Translations under genes and position numbers: made by a program
From: Pseudoduganella rivuli
Lineage (GTDB): Bacteria > Pseudomonadota > Gammaproteobacteria > Burkholderiales > Burkholderiaceae_D
Direction of reading: 5' to 3'
Assembly: GCF_009674485.1 (NCBI RefSeq)
Contig: NZ_WKJJ01000014.1
Coordinates: 174,806 to 238,805, forward strand
DNA: 64,000 nucleotides
Shown here: in pieces, positions 7,906-16,393 of the stretch
Numbering within the stretch: the stretch's first letter is position 1
Layout of the letters: each line of letters starts with the position of its first letter
The notes under the pieces: generated by a model
Seen by the model: the letters and a program-made list of their open reading frames with translations, nothing else
Told to the model about the DNA's origin: nothing
Database searches by the model: none

Positions 7906-10900
7906 TCAGGCGGCGTCGCGTTCGGGAACCAGCACGGGCTGCGCGGTCACCGGCACCGCGGCGCCGGTCTGCGCCGCCAGTTCCGCGTCCGTCAGCGGAC
8001 CCGTGCCGCTGTAGCGGTCCAGCGCCAGGTAAATCACGGGCGTGATGTACAAGGTCACCACTTGCGAGAACAGCAAGCCCCCCACCACCGCCACGCCCAG
8101 CGGCTGGCGCAGTTCCGCTCCCGCGCCCAGCCCGAACGCCAGCGGCACGGCGCCCATCAGCGCCGCCAGGGTCGTCATGATGATGGGGCGGAAGCGCTGC
8201 AGGCAGGCCTGGCGGATCGCTTCGTCCGGCGGCACGCGCTGCGAACGCTGCGCATGCAGGGCGAAGTCGATCATCATGATGGCGTTCTTCTTGACGATAC
8301 CGATCAGCATCAGCACGCCGATGGTGGCGATCAACGTCAGCTCCATGCCGCACAGTTTCAGCGACAGGAACGCCCCCACCACGGCGGACGGCAAACCCGC
8401 CAGGATCGTCACCGGATGGATCCAGCTTTCATACAGCACCACCAGCAGCACATAAATCACCGCCAGCGCCACGAACACCAGCACCAGCTGGCTGCCCTGC
8501 GTTTCCTGGAACGTGGCCGCCTCGCCACCATAGCGCGTGATCACGGATGGCGGCAACTGCACTTCGCGTCCGATGTCCGCGATCTTCGCCGTCGCTTCGC
8601 CCAGCGCCACGCCCGGCGCCAGGTTGAACGACAGTGTGATGGCCTGCAATTGCCCCTGGTGGTTCACCGCCAGCAGCCCGGCCGTACGCTCGACCGTGGC
8701 AATCGACGACAGCTGCACCAGCGTGCCGTTGGCGGCGCGCACGGAAACCTTGCCCAGCGCTTCCTGGTATTCCTTGTCGAGCGCTTCCATCAGCACCGCG
8801 TAACTGGCGCTGGGCGCATAAATGGTCGATACCTGCCGCTCGCCAAACGCCAGGTACAGAGCGCTGCGCACATCGGCCATGCGCACGCCCAGCCCTTCCG
8901 CCTTGTCGCGGTCGATGCGCAGGCTGGCCTGCAAGCCCCGGCTCTGGCTGTCGCTGGTCACGTCGCGGAACATCGGATCGCCACGCATGCCCTGCTGGAT
9001 TTTCTCAGCCCAGGCCTCCAGCCCCTCGGGGCTGACGCTTTGCAGCGTGTACTGGTAGCGGCTCTTGCTGCTGCGCCCCCCGATCTGCAAGTTCTGCATG
9101 GGGCTCAGGTAGACGGCAATGCCCGGCACCGCGCGCGCTTCCTTGCGCAACGCCGCCAGCACTTCCTGCATCGGCGCCCGCTCGCCGCGCGGCTTCAATG
9201 TCAGGATCATGCGCCCGCTCGATGCCGTATTGCCGCCGCCCGGCCCGCCCGGCCCGGTGAACGACAGCACGCCCTGCATGGCGGGATGGTTGCGGAAACG
9301 CTCCGCCACCTGCGACTGCAATGCCAGCAAGGCCGTGGGCGACACGTCTTCCGCGGCTTCCGTCGTGACGCGGATGCGGCCCAGGTCTTCCTCGGGGAAG
9401 AAACCCTTCGGCATGTCCTGGTACAACGTCACCGTCAGCGCCACGCTGGCCAGCGCACCGCCCAGCACCACCAGCCGGTGCCGCAGGCTCCAGTCCAGCG
9501 ACACGCGGTAGGCATGCGTCAGCGCCGCGAATCCGGCCTCGAACGCCCTTCCCAGCCAGCCGCCGGACACCACGCCCGCATCGGCATCTTTCGGCAATAA
9601 ACGGCTGGCCAGCATCGGCACCACCGTCAGCGACACCAAGGCCGACACCAGCACCGCCAGCGACACCACCACGGCAAACTCCCTGAACAGCAAACCGATC
9701 ACGCCCGGCATGAAGAAGATCGGGATGAACACGGCCACCAGCGACACGGAAATCGACACGATGGTAAAGCCCATTTCCCGGGCGCCCACCAGCGCCGCCT
9801 TCATCGGAGTTTCCCCCTTTTCCGTGTGGTGCACGATGTTTTCCAGCACCACGATGGCGTCGTCGACCACCAGCCCCACGGCCAGCGTAATGCCCAGCAG
9901 CGACACGTTATTCAGGCTGTAGCCGCACCATTGGAACAGGATCATCGCGCCCAGCAGCGACAGCGGCAAGGTCACGGCGGGAATCACCGTGGCCGCCAGC
10001 CGGCGCAGGAACAGGAAGATCACCATCACCACCAGCGCCACCGTCAGCGCCAAGGTGACGTTGACGTCGTGGATCGCTTCGCGGATCGACAGCGAACTGT
10101 CGCCCGACAAGGTCACGGAAATCGACGACGGCAATTGCGCCTGCAGGCGCGGCAACAGCTTGCGCACCGCGTCGACCACCGCCACGGTATTGGCGTTCGG
10201 CTGCCGCTGCACTTGCAGCACCACCGATTGCGCACCGTTGTAGCTGGCCGTGGTGCGCACCGACAGGTAACTGTCTTCCACTTGCGCCACTTCCTTCAGC
10301 CGCACCGGCAAGCCGTTGCGGGTGGCGACGATCAGTTCGCCGAATTGCGCCGCCTTCATCAGCTTGCCGTCGGCCTGGATGGTCAGTAATTGCTGCGGCC
10401 CTTCGATCACGCCCAGCGGCGAATTCGCGTTGGCGGCACGGATCGCGGCCGCCAGTTCATCGAGCGTCATGTTGCGCGCCGTGAGCTTGTCCAATTGCGC
10501 CTTGACGCGCACGGCAAAGCGCTTCTGCCCGTTGACGTTCACCTGCGCCACGCCCTCCAGCGTGGCGATCGACGGCGCGATCAGGTTTTCCGCATAATCG
10601 TTGAGTTCAGCGAGGCTGAGCGACGGCGCATTGAGCACGATGAACAATGTCGGTCCGTCCGCCGGATTGCTCTTGCGGTAAGACGGCAATTCCGTGACTT
10701 CCTGCGGCAACGCGCGCTGCGCCCGCAGCAGCGCCGCCTGCACGTCCAGTGCCGCCACGTTGATGTCGACGGACGGATCGAATTCCAGCGTCAGCGACGT
10801 GGCGCCGGAACCGCTGGACGACGTGATCAGGTTCAGGCCCGCGATGGTGGAAAACTGCTTTTCCAGCGGCAGCGCCACGGACGACGCCATGGTTTCCGGG

Positions 10901-11064
10901 CTGGCGCCCGGCAAGTCCGCGTTGACGTTGATGACGGGCGTGTTATAGCTGGGCAGCGCGGCCACCGGCAATTTCAGCACCGCCAGCACGCCCGCCGCCG
11001 CCAGCGCCAGCGCCAGCACGATCACCATGGCAGGACGCCGGATGCACAGTTCGGACAAATTCAT
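7906..11064 (-). CDS. RND efflux permease (HAE1 type, MdtB/MdtC-like)
   Basis: A 1052-residue inner-membrane transporter with the RND plan: one helix at the N-terminus (MVIVLALALAAAGVLAVL), a large periplasmic loop, helices 2-6 with the proton-relay motif GLVVDDAIVVLENI, then the repeat. The first loop (LPSYNTPVINVNADLPGASP) is typical of MdtB/C and MuxB/C pumps. It would form a tripartite drug or metabolite exporter with the adaptor encoded just upstream; the two genes overlap by 4 bp. No outer-membrane TolC-type gene is adjacent. It is the last gene of the operon that starts with the rhodanese gene. Confidence 0.93.
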   Translation of the reverse strand: MNLSELCIRRPAMVIVLALALAAAGVLAVLKLPVAALPSYNTPVINVNADLPGASPETMASSVALPLEKQFSTIAGLNLITSSSGSGATSLTLEFDPSVDINVAALDVQAALLRAQRALPQEVTELPSYRKSNPADGPTLFIVLNAPSLSLAELNDYAENLIAPSIATLEGVAQVNVNGQKRFAVRVKAQLDKLTARNMTLDELAAAIRAANANSPLGVIEGPQQLLTIQADGKLMKAAQFGELIVATRNGLPVRLKEVAQVEDSYLSVRTTASYNGAQSVVLQVQRQPNANTVAVVDAVRKLLPRLQAQLPSSISVTLSGDSSLSIREAIHDVNVTLALTVALVVMVIFLFLRRLAATVIPAVTLPLSLLGAMILFQWCGYSLNNVSLLGITLAVGLVVDDAIVVLENIVHHTEKGETPMKAALVGAREMGFTIVSISVSLVAVFIPIFFMPGVIGLLFREFAVVVSLAVLVSALVSLTVVPMLASRLLPKDADAGVVSGGWLGRAFEAGFAALTHAYRVSLDWSLRHRLVVLGGALASVALTVTLYQDMPKGFFPEEDLGRIRVTTEAAEDVSPTALLALQSQVAERFRNHPAMQGVLSFTGPGGPGGGNTASSGRMILTLKPRGERAPMQEVLAALRKEARAVPGIAVYLSPMQNLQIGGRSSKSRYQYTLQSVSPEGLEAWAEKIQQGMRGDPMFRDVTSDSQSRGLQASLRIDRDKAEGLGVRMADVRSALYLAFGERQVSTIYAPSASYAVLMEALDKEYQEALGKVSVRAANGTLVQLSSIATVERTAGLLAVNHQGQLQAITLSFNLAPGVALGEATAKIADIGREVQLPPSVITRYGGEAATFQETQGSQLVLVFVALAVIYVLLVVLYESWIHPVTILAGLPSAVVGAFLSLKLCGMELTLIATIGVLMLIGIVKKNAIMMIDFALHAQRSQRVPPDEAIRQACLQRFRPIIMTTLAALMGAVPLAFGLGAGAELRQPLGVAVVGGLLFSQVVTLYITPVIYLALDRYSGTGPLTDAELAAQTGAAVPVTAQPVLVPERDAA

Positions 11065-12353
11065 GCCGCGCCTCCCAGTGCGGCCAGCGTGGCGCGGCTG
11101 TCATTGCCGCCCTTGTCGATCCGGACCTTGACCCCGGGCCGCAAATTCTGCTTGCCTTCGACGATCACCTGCTCGCCGGCTTCGATGCCCGCCACGGCGG
11201 CCTTGCCGCCGAAAGCGTGCAACACCTTGACGGGACGGGACTGCGCCTGCTGTTCACCGTCCACCGTGAATACCCGCGCGCCATTGCCGCTGGTGACGAT
11301 GGCCGCCAGCGGCACCACCACGGCCGCGCGCAAGTTGTCCAGCGTGACTTTCGCCTGCACGAACTGGCCCGGCCACAATTGCGACGCATTGTTGGCGAAT
11401 TGCGCCTTGACGCGGATGGTGCCCGCCTGGGCGTCCACCGCGCTGTCGATAAAGCTCAGGCGCCCCGCATAGCTGTGCGCCTCCTGTCCCGGTCCGCTGG
11501 ACGGCACGGTGGCGCTGACCCTGGCGCCGCCCGCCTTTTGCCCGTCCAGCAAGCCCGGCAGGCCGCTTTCCGGCACGGTGAAGCTGACGGCGATCGGGTG
11601 CATTTGCGTCACCGTCACCAGCGCCGCCGAGGCCTGCGCCATGCTGCCCGGATAAACATTGATGACGCCGATGCGGCCCGACGACGGCGCGCGCAGCACC
11701 GTGTGGCCCAGATCCACCTGCGCCGACCGCAGTGCCGCGCGGTCGGCCTGCACTTGCGCGCGGGCGGCTTCGGCCTGCGCCTGCAAGCTGTCGGCCGCGC
11801 TGGCGGAAATGAATTTTTGCACCGCCAGTTCGCGCGAGCGGGCCGCCTGCCGCTCCGTGTCGGCCAGCGTGGCTTCGCTGCGCACCAGGCGCGCCTGCGC
11901 CTGGTCCAGCGCCGCCTGCTCCGCGCGGTTATCGAGCGTAAACAACAATGCGCCAGCTGCCACGTTTTGTCCTTCTTTCACGTGCACCTGGCGCACCACC
12001 CTGCTGACCTGCGGGCGGATTTCCACCGTGGACAGCGGCACCACCGTGCCGTTGGCCTGTATTTCCACTGCCACGTCCTGCTGCTGCGCGGCCGCCAGCC
12101 GCACCAGCGGCGGGCCACCGGCGCCGGGACCGCCGCGCCGTCCGCCGCCTTCCCTGGCGCCCTGCGGTTCCCCCTTGCCACCGGCACGGGCGCCATCCTG
12201 CGCGCCCGCCGCGGTGGCGTCCTTCAACCGGCCCGGGGCCTGGCTGCCGCCGGCCCAGTACCATCCCGCCGCGCCGACGGCGGCGGCCACCGCCGCCACC
12301 GCCAGCACCTTGCGCCCACCCTTGGTACGGGCGCGTTCCCTGATGATTGTCAT
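11061..12353 (-). CDS. RND efflux periplasmic adaptor (MFP) subunit
   Basis: A 430-residue membrane fusion protein with one N-terminal anchor (VLAVAAVAAAVGAAGWYW), a Gly/Ala-rich linker, a lipoyl/barrel-sandwich half (VRQVHVKEGQNVAAGALLF), a helical hairpin (about 155-215), the second lipoyl half (LRAPSSGRIGVINVYPGSM) and beta-barrel plus membrane-proximal domains. It links the RND permease to an outer-membrane channel. It overlaps the permease start by 4 bp (ATGA) and lies 16 bp after exbD. Confidence 0.93.
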   Translation of the reverse strand: MTIIRERARTKGGRKVLAVAAVAAAVGAAGWYWAGGSQAPGRLKDATAAGAQDGARAGGKGEPQGAREGGGRRGGPGAGGPPLVRLAAAQQQDVAVEIQANGTVVPLSTVEIRPQVSRVVRQVHVKEGQNVAAGALLFTLDNRAEQAALDQAQARLVRSEATLADTERQAARSRELAVQKFISASAADSLQAQAEAARAQVQADRAALRSAQVDLGHTVLRAPSSGRIGVINVYPGSMAQASAALVTVTQMHPIAVSFTVPESGLPGLLDGQKAGGARVSATVPSSGPGQEAHSYAGRLSFIDSAVDAQAGTIRVKAQFANNASQLWPGQFVQAKVTLDNLRAAVVVPLAAIVTSGNGARVFTVDGEQQAQSRPVKVLHAFGGKAAVAGIEAGEQVIVEGKQNLRPGVKVRIDKGGNDSRATLAALGGAA

Positions 12354-12369
12354 GCTGTTCCCGTCCCGG

Positions 12370-12780
12370 CTAACTTGCCGGCTCCGTCAGCACCGACAGC
12401 TTGCTGACACCGGAGCGCTGGATATGGGCAATCACCTGCGCCACCGCGCGGTAAGGCACCGCCTGGTCAGCCTGCAGGCTGAGCGCCAGCTCCGGATCCG
12501 TGCCCACCAGGGTGCGCAATTCCGGTTCCAGCGCATCGAGCGTGACTTCGCGCTTGTCGATAAAGATACGGTTCTCGCCGTCCACGCTGACCGTCACGCT
12601 TTTATTCGGCGTCGCCGGCGTGGTGGCCGCGGTTTTCGGGAGGTTGATCCGCACCGCGTTATTGAGCAGCGGCGCCGTGAGGATGAACACCACCAGCAAT
12701 ACCAGCATCACATCCACCAGCGGCGTGATGTTGATCTCGCTGACCACGTCGCTGCTATCCCTGCCTGTCGTGAAAGCCAT
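12370..12780 (-). CDS. exbD: ExbD/TolR family biopolymer transporter
   Basis: A 136-residue protein with the ExbD signature: cytoplasmic start, then INITPLVDVMLVLLVVFILTA. The conserved Asp in LVDVML carries the proton. A periplasmic domain follows. It forms the energising complex with ExbB that drives TonB using the proton motive force. The start shares one base with the exbB stop (TAATG). Placement with tonB and exbB, opposite a TonB-dependent receptor, makes ExbD more likely than TolR. Confidence 0.92.
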   Translation of the reverse strand: MAFTTGRDSSDVVSEINITPLVDVMLVLLVVFILTAPLLNNAVRINLPKTAATTPATPNKSVTVSVDGENRIFIDKREVTLDALEPELRTLVGTDPELALSLQADQAVPYRAVAQVIAHIQRSGVSKLSVLTEPAS

Positions 12781-13517
12781 TATGCGTACACTCCTGCCGG
12801 CAAGCCGGCTGCCAGCGCGCCCTGGGCCGCCGTGTCGCGCACGGGCGTCTTGCCTGCGGGAGCGGTGGAAACGCGGAAGTTGTTTTTCTGCGCCAGGTTG
12901 ACGAAGTCCGTCGCGTAGTTGTCCAGCTCCGCGGCCGTGACTTTCAGGCGGCGCACGTAGAAGTTAAACGCCAGCACGGCAGGCACCGCCACGGCGATAC
13001 CGACACCGGTCGCGATCAGCGCCTCGCCGATCGGTCCGGCCACCACGTCGATGCTGGCCGAACCGCTGGCGCCGATGGCGCCCAGCGCATGGATAATGCC
13101 GAACACGGTGCCGAACAGGCCGACAAACGGCGCGGTCGAGCCGATCGATGCCAGCACCGCCAGGCCGCTTTCCAGCGACTGGTATTCCTTCTGGATTTGC
13201 TGGCGCAGGTAGCGCTCCAGCAGCTCGCGGCGATCCCAGCTGTGTTCCAGGTCGGCGCTGGCGTCGGCATCGCTGACGTACAGCGCTTCAAAGCCGACTT
13301 CCGCCAGGCGCGCTTTCGGGCTGGCGCCGCTGGGCAGCGCCGCGGCGGCGTCGAGCGAGCTGGCGCTCCAGAAGGCCTTGCCGAATGCCTTGTCGCGCTT
13401 GCCCAGGCGGTAGTGCTGGATCCCCTTGGCGGCGATCAGCACCCAGGTCACGACGGAAAACGCCACCAGCGCGTACAGGGAACCCTGCACGATCAGTTCG
13501 AGGTAATGGGATTGCAT
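12780..13517 (-). CDS. exbB: ExbB (MotA/TolQ/ExbB proton channel family)
   Basis: A 245-residue inner-membrane protein with an N-terminal helix (LYALVAFSVVTWVLIAAKG), a long cytoplasmic helical region, and the paired helices carrying APFVGLFGTVFGIIHAL and GEALIATGVGIAVAVPAVLAFN, the family signature. It acts with ExbD to power TonB. It lies 55 bp after tonB and overlaps exbD by one base. Confidence 0.93.
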   Translation of the reverse strand: MQSHYLELIVQGSLYALVAFSVVTWVLIAAKGIQHYRLGKRDKAFGKAFWSASSLDAAAALPSGASPKARLAEVGFEALYVSDADASADLEHSWDRRELLERYLRQQIQKEYQSLESGLAVLASIGSTAPFVGLFGTVFGIIHALGAIGASGSASIDVVAGPIGEALIATGVGIAVAVPAVLAFNFYVRRLKVTAAELDNYATDFVNLAQKNNFRVSTAPAGKTPVRDTAAQGALAAGLPAGVYA

Positions 13518-13572
13518 GGATGATTCCTTTCAGTTGATACGATTAATTCAATGCGATTGATTCGAAATGGCG

Positions 13573-14361
13573 TCAGGACAGCTTGAAGTTCAGCGGCACC
13601 TTGACCCAGCCGTCGATCGGCGTCTGGCCGCGCCGTGCGGGCTCGAACGCCCAGCCCTGCACCGCCTTGACTGCCGCGTCATCCAGGATCTTGTGGCCGC
13701 TGGATTTATCGATGTTGATGGTGGAAGGTTTGCCGGTGGCCAGCACCTGTACCTTGAGAATGACTTGCCCCTGCAAGCCCCGGTCCTGCGCCAGCGCGGG
13801 ATATTCCGGCGCCGGGTTGTTCTTGTAGCCGGCAAAGCCGCGCGGCTCGGTCACCGGCTCCGGTGGCGGCGGGGCGGGAGGCGCGGCCACTGGCGCCGGC
13901 GGCGCGGGTGGCTGCGGCGTCGTCGCCACCGCCACGGTGTCCGCCGTCGGCGGGCCGGAATCGACCACGTTGCGTACCACCGGCAACGGTTGCGGCGCCG
14001 GCGCCTGCTTCACCACTTGCGGCTGTGGCTGCGGCTTGGGCGGCTCGGGCGGTGGCGGCGGCGGGGGTGGCGGCGCGAATTCCAGCGCCAGCGGCTCCGC
14101 CTTGGGTGGCGGCAGCTTCGCGTCGGCCGGCAGGTTGTGCACGCCGACGATGATGGCGGCATGCAGCAGCACCGCGGCGCCGGCCAGGATGGTCAAGCCG
14201 GTCTTGTTGTACAGCCCCTGTTTCAGCAAGTCCGGGCGCACTGCCGCCGCAGTGGGCAACGCCTGCGCCGGCTGTACCGCGGGGCGCGTCGCACGGCGCG
14301 CTTTGGCGCGGCGCGGCGCATGGGAGGCGGAATGAAAACTGTCGAATGTCAGTGTCGTCAT
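13573..14361 (-). CDS. tonB: TonB energy transducer
   Basis: A 262-residue TonB protein. A cytoplasmic N-terminal extension of about 52 residues is longer than usual. A single membrane helix follows (LTILAGAAVLLHAAIIVGV, with the conserved His of the ExbB/D-responsive face). A Pro-rich periplasmic spacer (about 80-180, including a run of nine prolines) leads to the C-terminal TonB domain (NPAPEYPALAQDRGLQGQV ... DAAVKAVQGWAFEPARR). It transmits proton motive force to outer-membrane receptors, presumably the two encoded divergently. It is the third gene of the sigma-54 operon. Confidence 0.94.
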   Translation of the reverse strand: MTTLTFDSFHSASHAPRRAKARRATRPAVQPAQALPTAAAVRPDLLKQGLYNKTGLTILAGAAVLLHAAIIVGVHNLPADAKLPPPKAEPLALEFAPPPPPPPPPEPPKPQPQPQVVKQAPAPQPLPVVRNVVDSGPPTADTVAVATTPQPPAPPAPVAAPPAPPPPEPVTEPRGFAGYKNNPAPEYPALAQDRGLQGQVILKVQVLATGKPSTINIDKSSGHKILDDAAVKAVQGWAFEPARRGQTPIDGWVKVPLNFKLS

Positions 14362-14397
14362 GGGATACCTTTCTTGAATCCGGAAGTGAAGGCGCCG

Positions 14398-15492
14398 TTA
14401 CCACGCGGGCGCCGGGCTGGATACAGGTGCGGAAACCGGGGTGGCGCCCTGGGGCTGCGCTGTCGTCGATGCCGTCGATGCGGTGGCCGGCGCGCTGTCC
14501 TGCGCCAGCCCCGCACCGCTGGCAAACGCCATCGCCACCACGGCCACGCCGAGCGCGCAAGCCAGCGCGGTCCAGCGCCACGCATTCACGCCCTGCACCT
14601 CGCTATCGGCCTCGCTGGCCGCATCCGCTGCGGGCAGCTCCTTCCAGCCCGTCACCATGGGTTTGACCAGGTTGGTCTTGCGCACCAGCAGATAAGCGGC
14701 AATGGCCAGCACATGCAAGGCAATCAACCCCATCAAAACGTAGGCCAGTTGCTGGTGCAATCCCGTCAATTGCAGCGAGCGGGCTTCATCGACCAGTTGC
14801 GCCAGCGGGCCCTGGAAGGAAATCTCGTCAGTGCCGACCAGCCCCGTTCCCGCCTGCACTGCCAGCAGCGCCAGCAGCGCGAACACCGACAAGGCGCCCA
14901 GCGGGTTGTGGCCATGTCCGCGCCAGTTGCCGCCCAGGTAGGCGCGCAGGCGGCCCGGCGTCGGTGCAAAATTCGCAAAGCGCGCATGGGCAGCACCGGC
15001 GATACCCCACACCAGCCGGAACGCGACCAGCCCCACGATGGCAATACCCGCATAGCCGTGCACCGGCATCCAGTCGCCACCCACCAGTCCCGTGGCCAGC
15101 GCCAGCGTCACCGACAGCACCAGCGACCAGTGGAACAGCCGCGTGGGCAAGTCCCATACGTGGATGCGTGCCGGCTGAACGACGGCGTCACAGGCACAGG
15201 CGCCATCCGTCACGGCCCGGGCAATGTCTCCCGCGTGGCCGGGTGGAATCGCCCGCGCATGCAGGCCGCGTACCACGGCGCCACTGTGCACCGGCTGCAC
15301 GCGGACCGCGCCCGGCTGGCCACTGCGGGCGGCGGCGCCACCGGCGCTGGCCAGGTAAGCGGCCGATGCCGCCTTGCTGGCGCGCAGTTTGGCTTTCGCC
15401 ACGCTGCGCAGGCTCTTACGTACTTCCTGTGCCGGCTGCGCAGGCTGCGCACCGTCACCGGCATAGGCCCTGGCGAAGAACTTGCTGCTCAT
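14398..15492 (-). CDS. Cytochrome b561-type membrane protein with long N-terminal extension
   Basis: A 364-residue protein. Residues about 108-300 form the cytochrome b/b6-like domain of Ni,Fe-hydrogenase cytochrome b subunits: IHVWDLPTRLFHWSLV (haem-ligand His) and further helices with conserved His (GDWMPVHGYAG, GLHQQLAYVLMGLIALHVL). It would carry electrons across the inner membrane. The first 105 residues are an unusual Ala/Arg-rich cytosolic extension with no domain I recognise; the C-terminus has another membrane helix (about 318-338) and a low-complexity tail. The start is supported by AAGGCGG about 9 nt upstream. It lies 13 bp after the rhodanese gene and 36 bp before tonB. Confidence 0.8.
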   Translation of the reverse strand: MSSKFFARAYAGDGAQPAQPAQEVRKSLRSVAKAKLRASKAASAAYLASAGGAAARSGQPGAVRVQPVHSGAVVRGLHARAIPPGHAGDIARAVTDGACACDAVVQPARIHVWDLPTRLFHWSLVLSVTLALATGLVGGDWMPVHGYAGIAIVGLVAFRLVWGIAGAAHARFANFAPTPGRLRAYLGGNWRGHGHNPLGALSVFALLALLAVQAGTGLVGTDEISFQGPLAQLVDEARSLQLTGLHQQLAYVLMGLIALHVLAIAAYLLVRKTNLVKPMVTGWKELPAADAASEADSEVQGVNAWRWTALACALGVAVVAMAFASGAGLAQDSAPATASTASTTAQPQGATPVSAPVSSPAPAW

Positions 15493-15505
15493 ACCGCTAT
15501 CCGCC

Positions 15506-15967
15506 TTACTGCTGCGCCGTCACTGGCTGGGCAGCCTGCGCGGTCTGGCGTGGCGCCGGCGGGGCGACGCGGGTGATCTTGCCGCCCTGCGCCTCGTAAT
15601 CTTCCGAACCGGTGGCGCCGGCCACCTTGTAGCCTTTACTGGTCAGCAGGTCGCCCACGGCGCCCGCGCGGTGCGCATGATTGGACACGGTGAGGATCAC
15701 GCGGTCTTTCGGGATATACGACAGATGCTGCTCCACGTCCTTGGCCTGCACGTTCAGGTAGACAGGGAAGCTGCCCTTGGCCGTCAGCTCATCGGGACGG
15801 CGCACGTCGACCACCAGCAGTTTTTCCGGCGCGGCCAGCAACTTGTCGACGTCCGCCCGTTCCAGTTGCCTGGTCTTGTATTTCCACGGCTGCGGGGCTT
15901 GCTGGGCCAGGGAGGATGCGGCCGACAGGGCCAGAGTCAGGGTGATGGCGGTTTTCAAAGCGTTCAT
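15506..15967 (-). CDS. Periplasmic rhodanese-like protein lacking the catalytic cysteine
   Basis: A 153-residue exported protein with a signal peptide (LTLALSAASSLAQQ) and one rhodanese domain (about 30-130; LLVVDVRRPDE). In active enzymes the loop after the central strand reads C-x-x-G-x-R. Here it is VSNHAHRA, with Ser95 where the sulphur-accepting Cys should be; Arg100 is kept. Sulphurtransferase activity is therefore unlikely, and a binding or sensory role is inferred. It is the first gene of the TonB/RND operon, with a sigma-54 promoter about 65 bp upstream and a strong AGGAAGGA ribosome binding site. Confidence 0.85.
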   Translation of the reverse strand: MNALKTAITLTLALSAASSLAQQAPQPWKYKTRQLERADVDKLLAAPEKLLVVDVRRPDELTAKGSFPVYLNVQAKDVEQHLSYIPKDRVILTVSNHAHRAGAVGDLLTSKGYKVAGATGSEDYEAQGGKITRVAPPAPRQTAQAAQPVTAQQ

Positions 15968-16030
15968 GGTGTTTCCTTCCTGGTGGTTGCTGTGCAGTGC
16001 GCGATTCGCACCGCTGTCGCAGGGGACTAT

Positions 16031-16046
16031 TGCAACTAGCGTGCCA
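16031..16046 (-). promoter_or_regulatory. Sigma-54 promoter of the rhodanese-TonB-RND operon
   Basis: Read on the minus strand this is TGGCACG-CTAG-TTGCA, matching the RpoN consensus exactly, with GG (16045-16044) and GC (16033-16032) separated by 10 bases. Transcription should start near 16020, giving a leader of about 50 nt. The promoter is divergent from another sigma-54 promoter at 16342. Confidence 0.85.
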
Positions 16047-16187
16047 GTGGCTGGAAAACGCCCTGACCGGGACGCACCTTCGCCCCATAACGCCCGCCGT
16101 TACTGGCTTTCCACGATTTCCAACTGGGCGCCCGAGCACCACATTGGCAGGATCGTCTCTGGTGCCAGCCCACCATGCCCACCGGCA

Positions 16188-16211
16188 GCCCTGTTGAGAA
16201 TTCAACAGGGC
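16188..16211. promoter_or_regulatory. Palindromic activator site between two divergent sigma-54 promoters
   Basis: A perfect 10-bp inverted repeat with a 4-nt centre: GCCCTGTTGA-GAAT-TCAACAGGGC. Its core CTGTTG-N6-CAACAG is shared with sites at 19326 and 25291. The centre is about 144 bp from the -24 element of the rightward promoter and about 155 bp from that of the leftward one, a normal distance for an enhancer-binding protein. No gene ends here, so a terminator role is unlikely. Function is inferred. Confidence 0.65.
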
Positions 16212-16341
16212 GCAACAGCGGCGCCACCTGACGTTGCGGCTTGTTGCATCTTCATCAACGCCGCTGGCCCGCTGCTGCGCCGCCATCAGCGCGTACCGGG
16301 CCTGTTTTGCGTTTCGCCTGCAACGGCGGGCTTTCCGCCAG

Positions 16342-16356
16342 TGGCATGGTCTTTGC
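16342..16356 (+). promoter_or_regulatory. Sigma-54 promoter of the first TonB-dependent receptor
   Basis: TGGCATG-GTCT-TTGC, with GG and GC separated by exactly 10 bases and one mismatch to the RpoN consensus. The predicted start near 16368 leaves a leader of about 26 nt before ATG 16394. Confidence 0.75.
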
Positions 16357-16393
16357 GACGCATCAGGCATTCATCACAACGAAAGCGTCATCC

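Noticed and set aside
6149..8353. Very long minus-strand ORFs under the pectinase and similar antisense frames elsewhere
   Set aside because: GC-rich third-position bias creates long antisense frames; their Arg/His/Gly-rich products show no domain and they lie opposite clearly conserved genes.
12370..13517. TolQ/TolR instead of ExbB/ExbD
   Set aside because: No tolA, tolB or pal follows; tonB is directly upstream in the same operon.
16241..16393. Longer start for the first receptor at ATG 16241
   Set aside because: It would begin upstream of the sigma-54 promoter and bury the signal peptide behind about 50 residues of unlikely sequence; ATG 16394 fits both.
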